From Isohypsibius dastychi (lineage: Eukaryota; Tardigrada; Eutardigrada; Parachela; Isohypsibiidae): a stretch of DNA of 47,522 nt. The translations under genes and the position numbers were made by a program. The stretch's first letter is position 1. Each line of letters starts with the position of its first letter. The stretch spans positions 1 through 47,522 of the forward strand of contig JAQIWT010000043.1 in the NCBI GenBank assembly GCA_034696485.1. The letters run 5' to 3'. Below the pieces are notes generated by a model, which was not told where the DNA came from, did no database searches, and was given only the letters and a program-made list of their open reading frames with translations. Below, piece by piece: positions 36,463 to 47,051 of this stretch.

Positions 36463-38679
36463 ACTCCAGTTCCCTCTGCAATTAGAATAAATGTCAGAAT
36501 CAGGTGAATTCAAGGGATGAACACCCCATCGTCAGAAGACAGTCCATAGAATAAATCAATGTTTCAAGAATTTGTTTCGTTTCCGCTGCGTGCAAAAACG
36601 TCTGAGAGTGACTGTTGATGCCGATGTCAGCATAAACGCTCTTGAACTGGTCAAGGCATTCTAACAAACTGCCGATTAGTCGCCTATCCACATGGGGGCA
36701 TTACCGGTTTATACTTCTTGATTGAATGTCAATTGTGCTCCATTCTTCTGTCCCACTTCCGGTCATGATAATCGGCATGAAATCTCCTTGCGTGAAGTAA
36801 GTAAACAAGATCAATCTCCGCAAGATGTCGAAATTACAAGTACTATTTTTAACCAACGGCAAGCAAGCCAAGCGTTGAATCGGTTGATGATTCAAGCAAC
36901 TCGTTGACTCGCACGTGAGGAATTACAACTTTGTCGCGAGAATTTAGCAAGACTCGCAGTACAAAATGTTGCCGCTGGTGGTTAGAAAAAATCCCATTTG
37001 TCAGTCACAACACACTTTTGGACATCCACGTCAACCAAATCTGTTATGCGCCTCGAAAAAGAAGATGCCTATAGGCAGCCAATCTCCATTGCAAGAAATC
37101 AATTTCCAGATAGGAACCACCAGGGCTTATCAACTATATTAGTTCACAGTGGTGAGTTATGCAGTTAACCTGCAGTTCACAAGATGACTAATACCATGTC
37201 TTGCTACATCAAGGCATTTATTTGTACTCACCATGAACTACAAAATGCTGTGATCAACACGGATATCACTGCTGCGTCAGGTTAGAAAGTTGTTTCCTCT
37301 TTCCAGCATCACTGAGTAAGCGCTGCTGACGAAATAAACAGATGTAGATCATGCGGAAGATCCTATATAGGAAATATTCTGCGTCAATCATGAAACTCTG
37401 CGGAGAATCTTTTTCCAGATTCTACGGGATTAAGGTCTAAAATGAGAATCAAATTTTGATTTCAATACGCATATCGAATGCAATCCACGGCAAATGCAGT
37501 TTACGTCAAAGGAGCGGGGTGGTCGGCTTCTGGGCGTAGTCTTAGCACATTGAATCAACCCCAGGCGGGATCCCGCGTATCCGGCACAGCGCAGGCTGGA
37601 TGAAAAGTAGGACGCTCTGGAATAACTGCAGCCTTCACAAGCACTGGGTTGACGTCGGACCGGTGACTCATCCGCTGGATATAAAGGATTCGATCATTCC
37701 GTTTTTCGATTCCATCCGTTTTAGGAACGCTGGGACCGTCCCTGTAAAAGCAAAACCATGCCGCATGTAGAACAGAGCTGCTTGAGCACGATAATAAGAA
37801 ACCAAATTCATCCAAAAGCCGAAGCTTTTTAGCTGCTTGAAGCTGGTGACCTTTGCACGTTGAGACCGGAAACATTTTTTAAATTAAACCTGATGCTCAC
37901 GGGTATTCCACGCTACAAATTACAGAGCGTTCAAAAAAATGATGATTTCTCCCGGTGCAGTTTGATCTTATATTTCAGCAGGCTTACCGAATTATAGTAC
38001 CCGAACAGAACTAGTAGAGTGCGGATACAGTATAGGGAATAAAATTGTGCGGGATCACCTCCGGTTTTCTAACAAATACTAGTAAGGTTCACTGACTAAT
38101 GGCGGGATGTGGTTTGCTCAATTTCTGCCTTTTCCGGGTGGAAAAGCAATCTGTCAGAGAAAACAGCGCCATCTTCGGAATGGCAGAAGTTGTGCCGCAC
38201 AACATCCGCGAAAATCAGCGGCCTTTTCGTGAACAAAAACTCGTCACTACACTTGACGATTTTGCCCCCATCTGTGTCTGCGTGTGATCAGTCCTGCATC
38301 TGCGGCCTTGATGAGCGGTGCTAACGAACCAACCTGCTTTCGGTGTTATTGATTGAAGTCTCGGTTTGGCGAGCTAGCTGCAAAGCAAAACAGCAGAGCA
38401 CTCACCAAAGGCAAGCGACTGATCCAAAAGCTCAGACAGCAGCGCATTTTTATCTCAAACATGCGCTTGCAGGCGGACCAAATCCATATATATAGTGGGC
38501 TGGTCCTCGTTAGTTGGCAAGATACAGAAGGTCCATCAACAACACGGTTCAGGTGTATTACCATTATAGGACCGGCACATGCGGATTTATGCTGTAAAAC
38601 GGATTTGCAGACGAGAGAATTTAGAAATTAGAAACAACTTAACTCGAATTCGAGTCGCATGAACGAACGAACACTGACC

Positions 38680-38728
38680 TCCAGCCACTTGTCCCACTTG
38701 CCACTTGCACCACTTGCCCCCCCCCCCC
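38680..38728 (+). repeat. CACTTG-type short repeat ending in a C12 tract
   Basis: Four imperfect copies of CCACTTG(C/T)(C/A) follow one another and lead into 12 consecutive C (38717-38728). This looks like slippage-generated simple sequence. No link to a gene function is visible. Confidence 0.75.
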
Positions 38729-39032
38729 TTACATAGAGCAAGCTAACGAGGGGTGCGGTGTTAGCCGCTGTCTAGGGCTCTGCCGTCTTCTGCCACAAAG
38801 TGAAATGTTGGTGTTTTTTCCTGTCTTTGCAGGTACATCGGCACACAAACACTCCAAAATTCCTAAAACTCTTCCAGTTATTCATCCTCCCGGTTCGTTC
38901 TCTGCCAGTTTGTTTTCCATTTGAGCATTCCGAGCCTGCTGCACGATGTTGATGGACCTGTGACGTGTGGAAGGCGTTGACAAATTCAGCGTCGGAGGCC
39001 AAAAACGACAGGCAAAAGCGAATGCGTCTCCC

Positions 39033-39040
39033 TATAAAAG
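39033..39040 (+). promoter_or_regulatory. TATA box candidate for the TFIIA gene
   Basis: TATAAAAG lies 84 bases upstream of the TFIIA start codon, a sensible spacing for a start site near 39065 and a 5' UTR of about 60 bases. It is a full consensus match, but 8-mers of this kind occur by chance, so support is moderate. Confidence 0.5.
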
Positions 39041-39123
39041 CTCAGTCTAATCATTTCTGCTTTCGACTTGCGATTTGAAATCGCACAGTCCCCTGGTCAG
39101 GATCCAGGAAGATCGAGAAAAGC

Positions 39124-41514
39124 ATGAGCTCCAATGCTGTGGTAAGTCGAGTATATGAAAATAACCATTTAGTTTTCAGTGTCTTCTGGACGGAAGATGT
39201 AATCATATCGTGAATGCATTGGGATTACTGAGGTTGAATTTTACCTGTGGTAGCTGATTTGTTATTCCGCTCGTGCCGTTTGCTGACGACATGGTTTAGC
39301 TTGGGTCACCCATTTGATATCGATGATATTTTCTGTATTCACAATGGTCTTACTTGTCCTCAATGCAACGATTGTTTTTTAGATATTTTTGCTCTGGATT
39401 ATATCGCAGTTAGTGGGACAATTCATATTTTGTGGTTTTCGATAATTTGTTGATATAACTGGAGCCCGAAAATATATTTTAACAGAGGGTTGAATGTGAA
39501 AAGGAATTGGATGTTGAACTCAGCAGAGATGTAGCGCCACCGGAAGTAATAACCATTTTCTTCTAGTTTTACACTTGCAGCGACTTGCTTCGTCTTAGGA
39601 CCTTGGTCCCTGCTGGTTGTTTGAATAGTTTTCATTGTAGAAAAAATTCTACTTGGATGTCGTGGAGCAGTTATTCGAACAAAGTCGAACTTTCTGGGAT
39701 GAAGAAGGACTCGATGAATCTTCGATGGTTGACCTTCGGCAGGTATAATTTAATCGTCTTATGACTTGTTTTCTGTTAGTCTGTAATTATGACTCTATTC
39801 TAGCTCTGGGAAACCAAGCTGGGTGAATCTGGTATCGATCTCAATAAAGACCTTTCCGGCGCAGCCGACGAAGAACGAACGGCAACCACTTCGAAATCTT
39901 CGCGGGCTGCAGGAGGAAATAGAGCTAGAAATGCCAGTGCCACATCAAATCCATCCATGATGCCGTCGACTTCGAAAGCTCCCCAGTATCAAGCAGGCCC
40001 TTCCCAATCACTCCTTCAGCAGCCGCAATATATGCAGCATAGTCAGCTTTCTCACGGGCAACATCATTTGATGACCAACCAGAACGCCCAGAACTCGGCC
40101 ATGTCGATGAATCAATCCAGTTTTAGCAATAGTATACACAGCCAAAGCAATGAAAGCAACCCCGGAAGTATCAGGCTAATACCGTTCAACGTTCCAATTT
40201 CCGGTCCTGTGGTCCAGATTTCCCCACAAGGCGTTCCTACCAGTTCCACAATGCATCGTCAGCCGCTTTCGGCGCAATCACATTTGAACCAGCAACCACC
40301 AATGGTCAGTGCCGTCGAATTACAAAGAATGTTCTCAAACAATCCTCAAGATGGTTCAGGTATGTTACGACTTTAACTTTGGATGTTCATTTTGCTTTTT
40401 TAGTTGTGTACCGATATGATACTTGATCACTTTTTTCGCGAAATCTATCTAAAACAACTATCTAAATAATTCTGAATAATTTTGCAGGCCATGTTCAAGC
40501 AATGGATCGATTGAGTCAACGTGGTTTGTCCGGAAATGACCAGCAGCATCAGCGATCATGGAATCCAAGACCGCTTGGCCATAATATGCAGCAACAGGCG
40601 ATGACGGCGCAGCAAGTTGCACTTATGCAAGCTCAAGCTATGAAGAATCAGGGGAGACAAACCAATGCACCTGGTGGTAGTCATCAGAATCAAGTTAATC
40701 AACCGGGCATGGTTTCCCAGAATCAGAACCATACTGGTAGGCAGTTTTTGTGAATTAATTTCCCCGTTGAAATGATGTGATGTTTCACGATTATTTCAGG
40801 GTTTCCGACTGGGCACCAGATGAATTTTCATCAGCCTGGGGTTGCCGGGTCAAGTCATGCTTCTGTAATTCACGTAATGGACAGGTCCGGGAACCAGTCA
40901 GCTTTGCCTGTTGGAAACGGCAATATTGTTTCATCTGCGGAAAGCCTTGGGAATGCTGGCGGTTTTTCTACACAACTTGCTCCAAATAATGCCAGAAAAC
41001 CAGGTCACCCTGTCGCAGTGCAGCTCGACGGCCTTGATGACGATAATAACTTTGAGGATCTCAGTGACGATGACAATGATTCGAATATACGGAGTGTTGG
41101 ACATGTGGCGAAGAAAGTGAAGACATCTTTGAAAACCAGTTCAGAGAGACTTGAAGAAGTATGTTTCAAAATGCGCATATCCGACTTGGATTAATTGGGA
41201 GTTTATTTTAGTCCGATCTGGATTCGGAAGATGATGACGATGATGAACCAGCGAATGTTGAAATGGTTGATAATGTCGTCGTTTGTCAGTATGAAAAGGT
41301 TGGTGTTTTGGCGGTGTGTCGCTTCTGAAAGTGACTATGTTCTTCCGGTTCACAGATAAGTCGGACCAGGAACAAATGGAAATTCCATTTAAAAAGCGGC
41401 ATGTGTAGTCTGAACGGTAAGATTCTCGGTTTGAGGTTGTTTGATATCTGAAGGAGTTGCTTTGTAGGCAAAGAATTTATTTTTCACAAAGCTGTCGGGG
41501 ACGCCGAATTTTGA
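39124..41514 (+). CDS. GTF2A1: Transcription factor IIA large subunit (alpha/beta precursor)
   Basis: Eight exons (39124-39141, 39641-39742, 39804-40359, 40488-40736, 40800-41158, 41212-41298, 41356-41416, 41468-41514) give 492 residues. Exon 1 encodes six residues only. The N-terminal helical domain (VKKFYLDVVEQLFEQSRTFW) leads to a long Gln/Asn/Ser/His-rich spacer, the typical variable region of TFIIA-L. Near residue 383 the sequence QLDGLDD matches the Taspase1 cleavage consensus, followed by an acidic stretch with SEDDDDDEP. The C-terminal beta-barrel is nearly invariant: NVVVCQYEK, SRTRNKWKFHLKSGMCSLNGKEFIFHKAVGDAEF. With the small gamma subunit it stabilises TBP on the TATA box in the preinitiation complex. 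The gene converges on FIBP. Confidence 0.96.
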
Positions 41515-41996
41515 ATTCCGGGATCACTGTTGTTTTTCGTTTAAATACCTCCACAGAGCACTCTGGAAATACCTTATGGTAGGAACAACTCCTACATGAT
41601 TTTTGTGAAAATTCGTTTTATGCCACTTGTACTGCTTCTTACAAATCCGGTTTTTCTTGCTGTTGTATCATATCACTGTGAATTCTAGAGCTGGTAGTGG
41701 TGGCCAGAGTTATGTTCGAAGTTTCTTCTCTGTTTTATCGTTGTAAAGGTCCGCCTTATGAACAAGTGGGCGAAAGAATACCTGAATAATCTATGATGCA
41801 TTCTTTTCTAGAAATGGCCGGAAATTTACGCTTCGAATTTGACCGGTCTAGCCGGTGTATCTCGCACTGGATCTCGATAAAGTCTGATCACACAGCTGTT
41901 GAAAACAGTGAAAAACCGCCTCCACATGCTGGACAGGCGAGGATCTCGGCTAAAAATGCAGAAAAAAATATAGCGCAGCAAAACAACAAGTATCTA
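41515..41996. other. Convergent 3' gap, TFIIA / FIBP
   Basis: The 482 bases between opposing stop codons show no recognisable protein. An open frame at 41793-42101 on the + strand is mostly the antisense of the last FIBP exon. Confidence 0.55.
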
Positions 41997-43691
41997 TCAT
42001 CCGCACCTTTTAAATTCGTTGAGCTCTTCGGCACTTTTAAGGAAGACATTCAGAAAGTGGGTTACAACGTCAACACGCCATGTCTTCCATACAACGAATA
42101 ACTAGAAGTCAAAAATTATAATGGAACACAAAAAAGCAACAACATCGTACTTACCTTTTCAGCAATATCTTCGAAAATGAGACGAAACTGCTTCGAATGA
42201 TGCACATTTATGGCAATGGAAAGCATGGTTCGCGTGACTTCCTACAAAAGTCAGCGCTTGTAATGCTTTTCATTTTCAGTCGCGAAACACGCAATATGTA
42301 GTACCCTCACAGATTCCACGGATGGCTCCTCTGCAACACTCTGATTCCAGTTCCGAGAAACCGCCCTAAATGAATCAACCGAGACTAACTTCCACGTTTT
42401 GTTAAACTGAGAGGCAAAATGTTCGAACCTTCGCAAATTGTCCGCCGTTTCCCTCTCAAGAAGAAAACGAAACTCCTTTATCGAGTAGAAAAAATCTCTG
42501 TCAATCCGCAAGTCTGATGACCCTGTAATGATTTCGGCTTACTTCGAAGTGTATAATATTACAAACGGATACTTACCATCAGAGGAAGTTGTTAATGACT
42601 CAGCGGTTGTCTTCTGATTTGTTGATTGTGCACGATGAGTCCAACTCCGCATTATTTCCCCGGCACAAAACGAGAAATCGTCGACCGAATAATCGGCCAA
42701 TTTTTTTGAGGAAAGGTCAAACTTGTAAAGGGCCATGAATATCACACAAGCGTAATCCCTGCAGAAAACAATTTCTACATCATATGTAACGCTTTTCGTT
42801 TCGATCGAAGGCTTAACCAAATGGAGAGCTGAGGAAAGAACGCACCTGGCAAGGCCGTCCGACAGGACATACATCGATTGAATGTTTTTCGAAGTGATGC
42901 CGGACACCGCGGTAACAGCCTTGAATATTCTCCGCAGGTTTTCGTGCTGCCAAGCAAATCGAAAGTCGAAATATGCCGAATAGACCGAAGTGTATTTTTA
43001 CCTGCCGATAACAACTATTCAGTTTCGTTCCAGTTTTATGACTTGCGTCGTCAAATGCCTTCTTCGATTTGTGGGTGATTTTCTTCCCGAGTATCTCCCT
43101 TACGAAAGACTTGTCCAGCGCATAATAACTGAAATTGCCGAATATCAAACCTCGAAATTCCTCGCATATCCGAGCAGCAAAATAAAGAAAAACACGGACA
43201 CTCACCGTTCTAAAAGCACCGCTCTGCATGTTTCAGTCAGTTGGAATACGGGTTGATCAGCTAACTCCGGCGGGTAATATAACCATTTTTCCAGCATATG
43301 ATAAGCCCGAATTTGATCTTCTATGAAGTGCAGAAACGTTAACTGTTTCATATCATTCCACGCATTTTATATTGCAAGGAGACATGAAGCCTCAATCAAT
43401 TTGTTTACTAACCAGCGTAGCTTTGAAGGATTCGCTTGCTGTCTGGAGCATCATCTAAATACTCCGTGAAAGCGGGATGGGACGATATTTCTTCAACTGG
43501 AAAAAATTGTCGAAATTGTTGGAGAAAAACTCAAATGCATCTACAGTGTATATGCAAACAAAAGAACCTTGATATCCATCCAGCCAGAGCTGATACACCT
43601 CGGCGTCCAAATATGCCTCGTTAGTAGTCCAGCAATCCACGGACGAATTTTCTGGAACAAGATTAAGAGGCGCTCGAGATGCAGTAGCCAT
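41997..43691 (-). CDS. FIBP: Acidic FGF intracellular-binding protein (FIBP)
   Basis: Nine exons (43568-43691, 43413-43496, 43206-43320, 43002-43128, 42846-42946, 42577-42758, 42311-42522, 42155-42241, 41997-42101) give 378 residues; human FIBP has 364. Matches run in order: DAEVYQLWLDGYQ (human DEDVYRLWLDGYS), LQSYAEDQIRAYHMLEKWL, YYALDKSFVREILGKKI, KTGTKLNSCYRQ, NLRRIFKAV, YVLSDGLARDYACVIFMALYKFD, DFSFCAGEIMRSWT. Exon 3 must begin at AAGATC (acceptor CTTCATAG), because the earlier AG at 43343 breaks the phase. The C-terminus stops about 20 residues short of the human W-x-x-Y tail. FIBP binds internalised FGF1 in vertebrates; its ancestral role is not known. Start to STK19 stop is 472 bases, same strand. 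Confidence 0.95.
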
Positions 43692-44163
43692 TTTATAGTC
43701 CGGAAAAACGAGCAAAACTATGAATTTCAGAAGGGGAAGGCAAATCCATATCTTAGAGCACCAGCGGGCCGCTCAAAGAATGCCGAACAAGGCCCGCTGA
43801 AGCGTGCTGCTTGACGGGAAATTGATCGCCAGATCGTATGGCAGATTGCGATAAAGGTCATGCAGTCGTATGCAGCTCATGATATTTACCCTTCAACCCA
43901 TTCTCACACACCGTATGCACACAATGCGCAGATACGCGTTATTGTTAAAACAGAAATAAAAAGTCGGTAGAAGAAAAGGAATTGAGATCTAATTATTAAG
44001 AACACAAAGCACCGGGCATATAGATTGTAGACAAATATGAACATGAAATAAATAACAGAACTCGCAATTCACCGGTGTCTTAGCAGTCTTCCTGAGGTCG
44101 TATCATGCCTGATGAGCAAACATTCTTGATAAACCACGTGCTTTGAGAAAGTCAGTACAAATA
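43692..44163. other. Intergenic region between STK19 and FIBP
   Basis: The 472 bases separate two minus-strand genes in tandem. They hold the STK19 3' UTR and FIBP promoter. AT-rich, with no coding signal. Spacing is too wide for a typical nematode-style operon gap of about 100 bases. Confidence 0.5.
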
Positions 44164-45254
44164 TTACGTTTCAACCAATTCGCTCCCAATAACATCGTGT
44201 ACATGGTATTCAGTTCCCAAACATCTTTTCGGCAGCGACCGAGCTATCAAATCCTGCAAAAGAACGTTATTACACTAACCTTGATACAACTTCGACCAGC
44301 GAAACACCCACCGATTCCAAAACACTGGAATATTTGCCCTTCTTGATCATAGTTAGAACTTTCTCTCGTCCGCTCGTAAACGCTTTCATAAATTGACCGG
44401 CTCCCGGAAACGAAACCCACCACCATCCAACATCTTTCACAATCAAAGTGCCAATACTCACTAAGGATCTGCCATAAACAAAGTTACCGAAACGCGGGAA
44501 TAATACTAAGGACCGCGAAATGAAGTTATGACTCACTGAATATCTTCGTCCGAGAACATCCGATCTTTTTTCAGGTCCGCGGTGGATATACAAATATCGT
44601 GTCCTTCAATCAAATCCAGAAACTTCTCTACGTACAAAGACTGTTAGTGATGGCCGAGTACTGAAAGCTCAATCGTATTACCGACTACCAAAGGATTCTT
44701 CAGGCGATAATCCCTCGCAAATCCTCGAACATGTTCCCGGAAGTCATCTGTTCTAACGAGAGCGAGTTCGTCCCCTCTCAAATCCAGCTTGAAAGATTTT
44801 AAGGCATGCGACTGTCTAAGAACATTCTGGGAATAAAAAAGAATGATATCACAATCCAACACCGCGATCTCACTACTCACTATCTGACGATCAATTTCCG
44901 TTCGGGATTTGTTGCGTACAACGCTGTACAACTGGTGCCTGAGTATCACAGGTGGAAAGTGATGCTGAAATCGTCCCAAAGGGAAAGAGAGGCGAATTAT
45001 TTCGAAAGCAGCAGCCACTGCATCATCTGCAAAGAAATGACAAGAACTGGCATGCAAAAAGAAATACTACAGAACTCAAAAAAACAAATTACGCTTCGTT
45101 ACGTGTTTGCAAAAAAATCACCAGAACCTTTTTGGTTTACAAATTGTAGCTGGCTTTTCTCACCTTGACCATTATTATCAGGTCGAAACTTTTTCCCATC
45201 GGTGCCATTTTGCCATGTTGAATCTGGTACACGTTTCTGACTACTTCTCTGCAT
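44164..45254 (-). CDS. STK19: STK19 (winged-helix transcription-coupled repair factor)
   Basis: Six exons (45164-45254, 44881-45026, 44689-44826, 44537-44640, 44312-44468, 44164-44253) give 241 residues (human short form 254). Exon 1 encodes MQRSSQKRVPDS, a basic arm. The core matches STK19: FPPVILRHQLYSVVRNKSRTEIDRQI (human LPPICLRHQIYSLV), GTLIVKDVGWWWVSFPGAGQ and FMKAF..GREKVLTMIKKGKYSSVL, then GTEYHVHDVIGSELVET. Two introns are easily missed: a 54-base, stop-free, in-frame one (44827-44880) and a 58-base one (44254-44311). Skipping the latter would lose the conserved C-terminus. Although named a kinase, STK19 has no kinase fold. It is a tandem winged-helix DNA-binding protein, acting at stalled RNA polymerase II with CSA/UVSSA/TFIIH. 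The adjacent FIBP gene has the same strand. Confidence 0.93.
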
Positions 45255-45757
45255 TCCAGTATTCCCAAGAGCGAAAACGCGACAAGATAATGGTTTTTAG
45301 CCAGGTACTGTATTCGGATCTGGATCGGAGCCAAATCCTTGTGTACCAATAGACAATTAATGAGTACCAGATTACTTCGCGTATATCCGTCCCACGGAGG
45401 GATTACAAATACAGATTCAGACGTGTGCCGTACTACATGACAAAGAAATGGCGTTCAGATTCCAAAACAGGCCAGAAATCCCGAGAATAAGAGATGAAAT
45501 GATTTAATAAAATTTATATTCCTGGCGAAACCGAAAGTTCAATCAACCGTAAGCGTAGAGCTTGGGGTTGGATTGTCTTGGACCCCAAACTTCGCTTCCC
45601 CTAAACTCTCGCCACTGAAGTTTTGGTCTTGCTCGGTAATTCTGATAATCACAGTTTCAGAAGTTTCAAGAGATCGGAGATCCTGATCTTGAATTTATGT
45701 TTCGGACTGCATCACAATAACTGGTTAATCTGCGAAATACCTTGGCGTCACACGATC
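45255..45757. promoter_or_regulatory. Bidirectional promoter region, STK19 / PYM
   Basis: Just 503 bases separate divergent ATGs of two housekeeping genes, so a shared or back-to-back promoter is likely. No TATA box is evident near either start. Confidence 0.55.
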
Positions 45758-46327
45758 ATGGCCGCGGACCCTGCAATAAAACCTCTTCAGAAATATGATC
45801 GAGACCAAAGCGGTAAAGAAACGTTTGACGAAATGGTAGTTTGTTGGCTGATAGATAGTTATCGTTTTTTTGGCAGTGTCGACTAATCGATTGATTTGTT
45901 TAATTTGAAACTATGTGTTTTTTCAGGATCTACCGTTATTCCTCCATCCCTTCGACCCGACGGTTCCGTGAGAAAGGCCATCAGAGTGAAAGATGGATTT
46001 GTTCCTCAGGATGAAATTCCAGCGTAAGTGTTATTAATTCTGTTTTGTCGATGATTTTGTCGATGCCTCTCTTTCTTTTTATTTTGGACCCCCATTCAGA
46101 ATTGGTGCTTTGTTTGTAGATTCAAGACGAGGCAGGTCGTACAATTCACGATGCCAAAAGCTGCGGTTCCAGTCGGCTTTGATCCAGTGGTAAAAGATGA
46201 CGAAAAGAAAGAACCGTCGAAATCAGCCATCAAAAGAGCTCGACAAAAAGCCAAAAAAGCACAAGATGCGTCTGTGTCTGAGGCTGCCGATAAGATGAAT
46301 AAACTATCAGTGTCAAAGGGTAGCTGA
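45758..46327 (+). CDS. PYM1: PYM (partner of Y14-Mago), short form
   Basis: Exons 45758-45812, 45927-46023 and 46120-46327 give 119 residues; human PYM1 has 204. The donor after AGC G (45812) is needed for phase, giving QSGSTVIPPSLRPDGSVRKAI. The diagnostic N-terminal block (RPDGSVRK, RVKDGFVPQDEIP) matches human [23 protein letters not shown], which binds the Mago-Y14 heterodimer and strips exon junction complexes from translated mRNA. After a Lys-rich segment (SAIKRARQKAKKAQ) the protein stops at LSVSKGS. The C-terminal coiled part that contacts the 40S ribosome in other animals is missing. A stop follows directly with no donor candidate at the end, so truncation looks genuine. AATAAA near 46574 may end the transcript. 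Confidence 0.9.
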
Positions 46328-47051
46328 AATATGTGGAATTCGAGATTGGAATGCTCTCACATTATTCAGTTTTATTTTAGCTTTTGTACTCTGCTTGGCT
46401 CTTTTTTAATACATTTTAACTTAATTCTTTGATCGATAGCCATGTTGTGTAACTTCCATCGGCGTTGCGGATGTTTTCATGAGCTGAAAGTATTTTGGAG
46501 ATGCTTGGCTCTGTTCTGATTCTGAGTCCAGATAGGAAGGCCGATGATTACTCCTTACTGTATTGTTCGGTTTAATAAAAGTTGAAGTTAACTCGTGAAC
46601 GTAACGGTTCGGAAAGAACAAAATCATAGAAGATGGAAAGGTCACGATGGGTTCAGTGTGCGTGGCCTCGAGGTGCATGCATGCATGCACGCCGCCTGGC
46701 AGCGGCAATGAGAGTAATATGGGAAGGAGGGACAGGGGAGACCCAGCATTTCGAAGGTTCATTGACCACGAGAATGCTTTCAGTCTGCCTGGCTTATCAG
46801 TTCTTGTTTGGGTTTTCGGCGTCGTTTTTTTGGGGACTTGATAATTGTTTCTGACTCGGTTGAGTCAGGTAAAACACGGTGAATACCTCAGGATTAGTCG
46901 CTTCTCATGGTTTTATGATTCTCGGTTGTTGGCCTGCGACAGGGACCTTTCGGAAATATTTGTTTTGGAAGAACTGTTCCTTGATTGATTATGATCGAAT
47001 TGGAATACCAGCCGATGTAATTCGTCAGCGTCGTAACTTATTTGTTTCCAG
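46328..47051. other. Intergenic region, PYM to right-edge gene
   Basis: It begins with the PYM 3' UTR and includes an alternating TGCATGCATGCATGCA palindrome at 46674-46689. No recognisable protein was found on either strand; frames at 46421-46762 and 46633-46854 lack domains. Confidence 0.5.

Larger units (their letters stand above)
36463..39123. promoter_or_regulatory. Long divergent region, DUSP10-like / TFIIA
   Basis: At 2.66 kb this is the largest gap inside the window. It holds the DUSP10 upstream leader (acceptor at 36476), a CACTTG-rich stretch running into C12 near 38680-38728, and a TATA-like box before TFIIA. Frames near 37555-37875, 38099-38324 and 38353-38631 have no recognisable domain. 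It may contain enhancers or a non-coding RNA, but the sequence alone shows none. Confidence 0.5.

Noticed and set aside
37555-37875. 106-codon minus-strand frame in the DUSP10/TFIIA gap
   Set aside because: No domain, no splice context; treated as chance.
43343-43362. AG at 43343 as the start of FIBP exon 3
   Set aside because: It gives the wrong phase and a stop. The acceptor at 43321-43322 restores phase and an ungapped match to human FIBP.
46674-46689. TGCATGCATGCATGCA palindrome as a functional site
   Set aside because: A simple tetranucleotide repeat with possible Z-DNA character; nothing links it to a gene.
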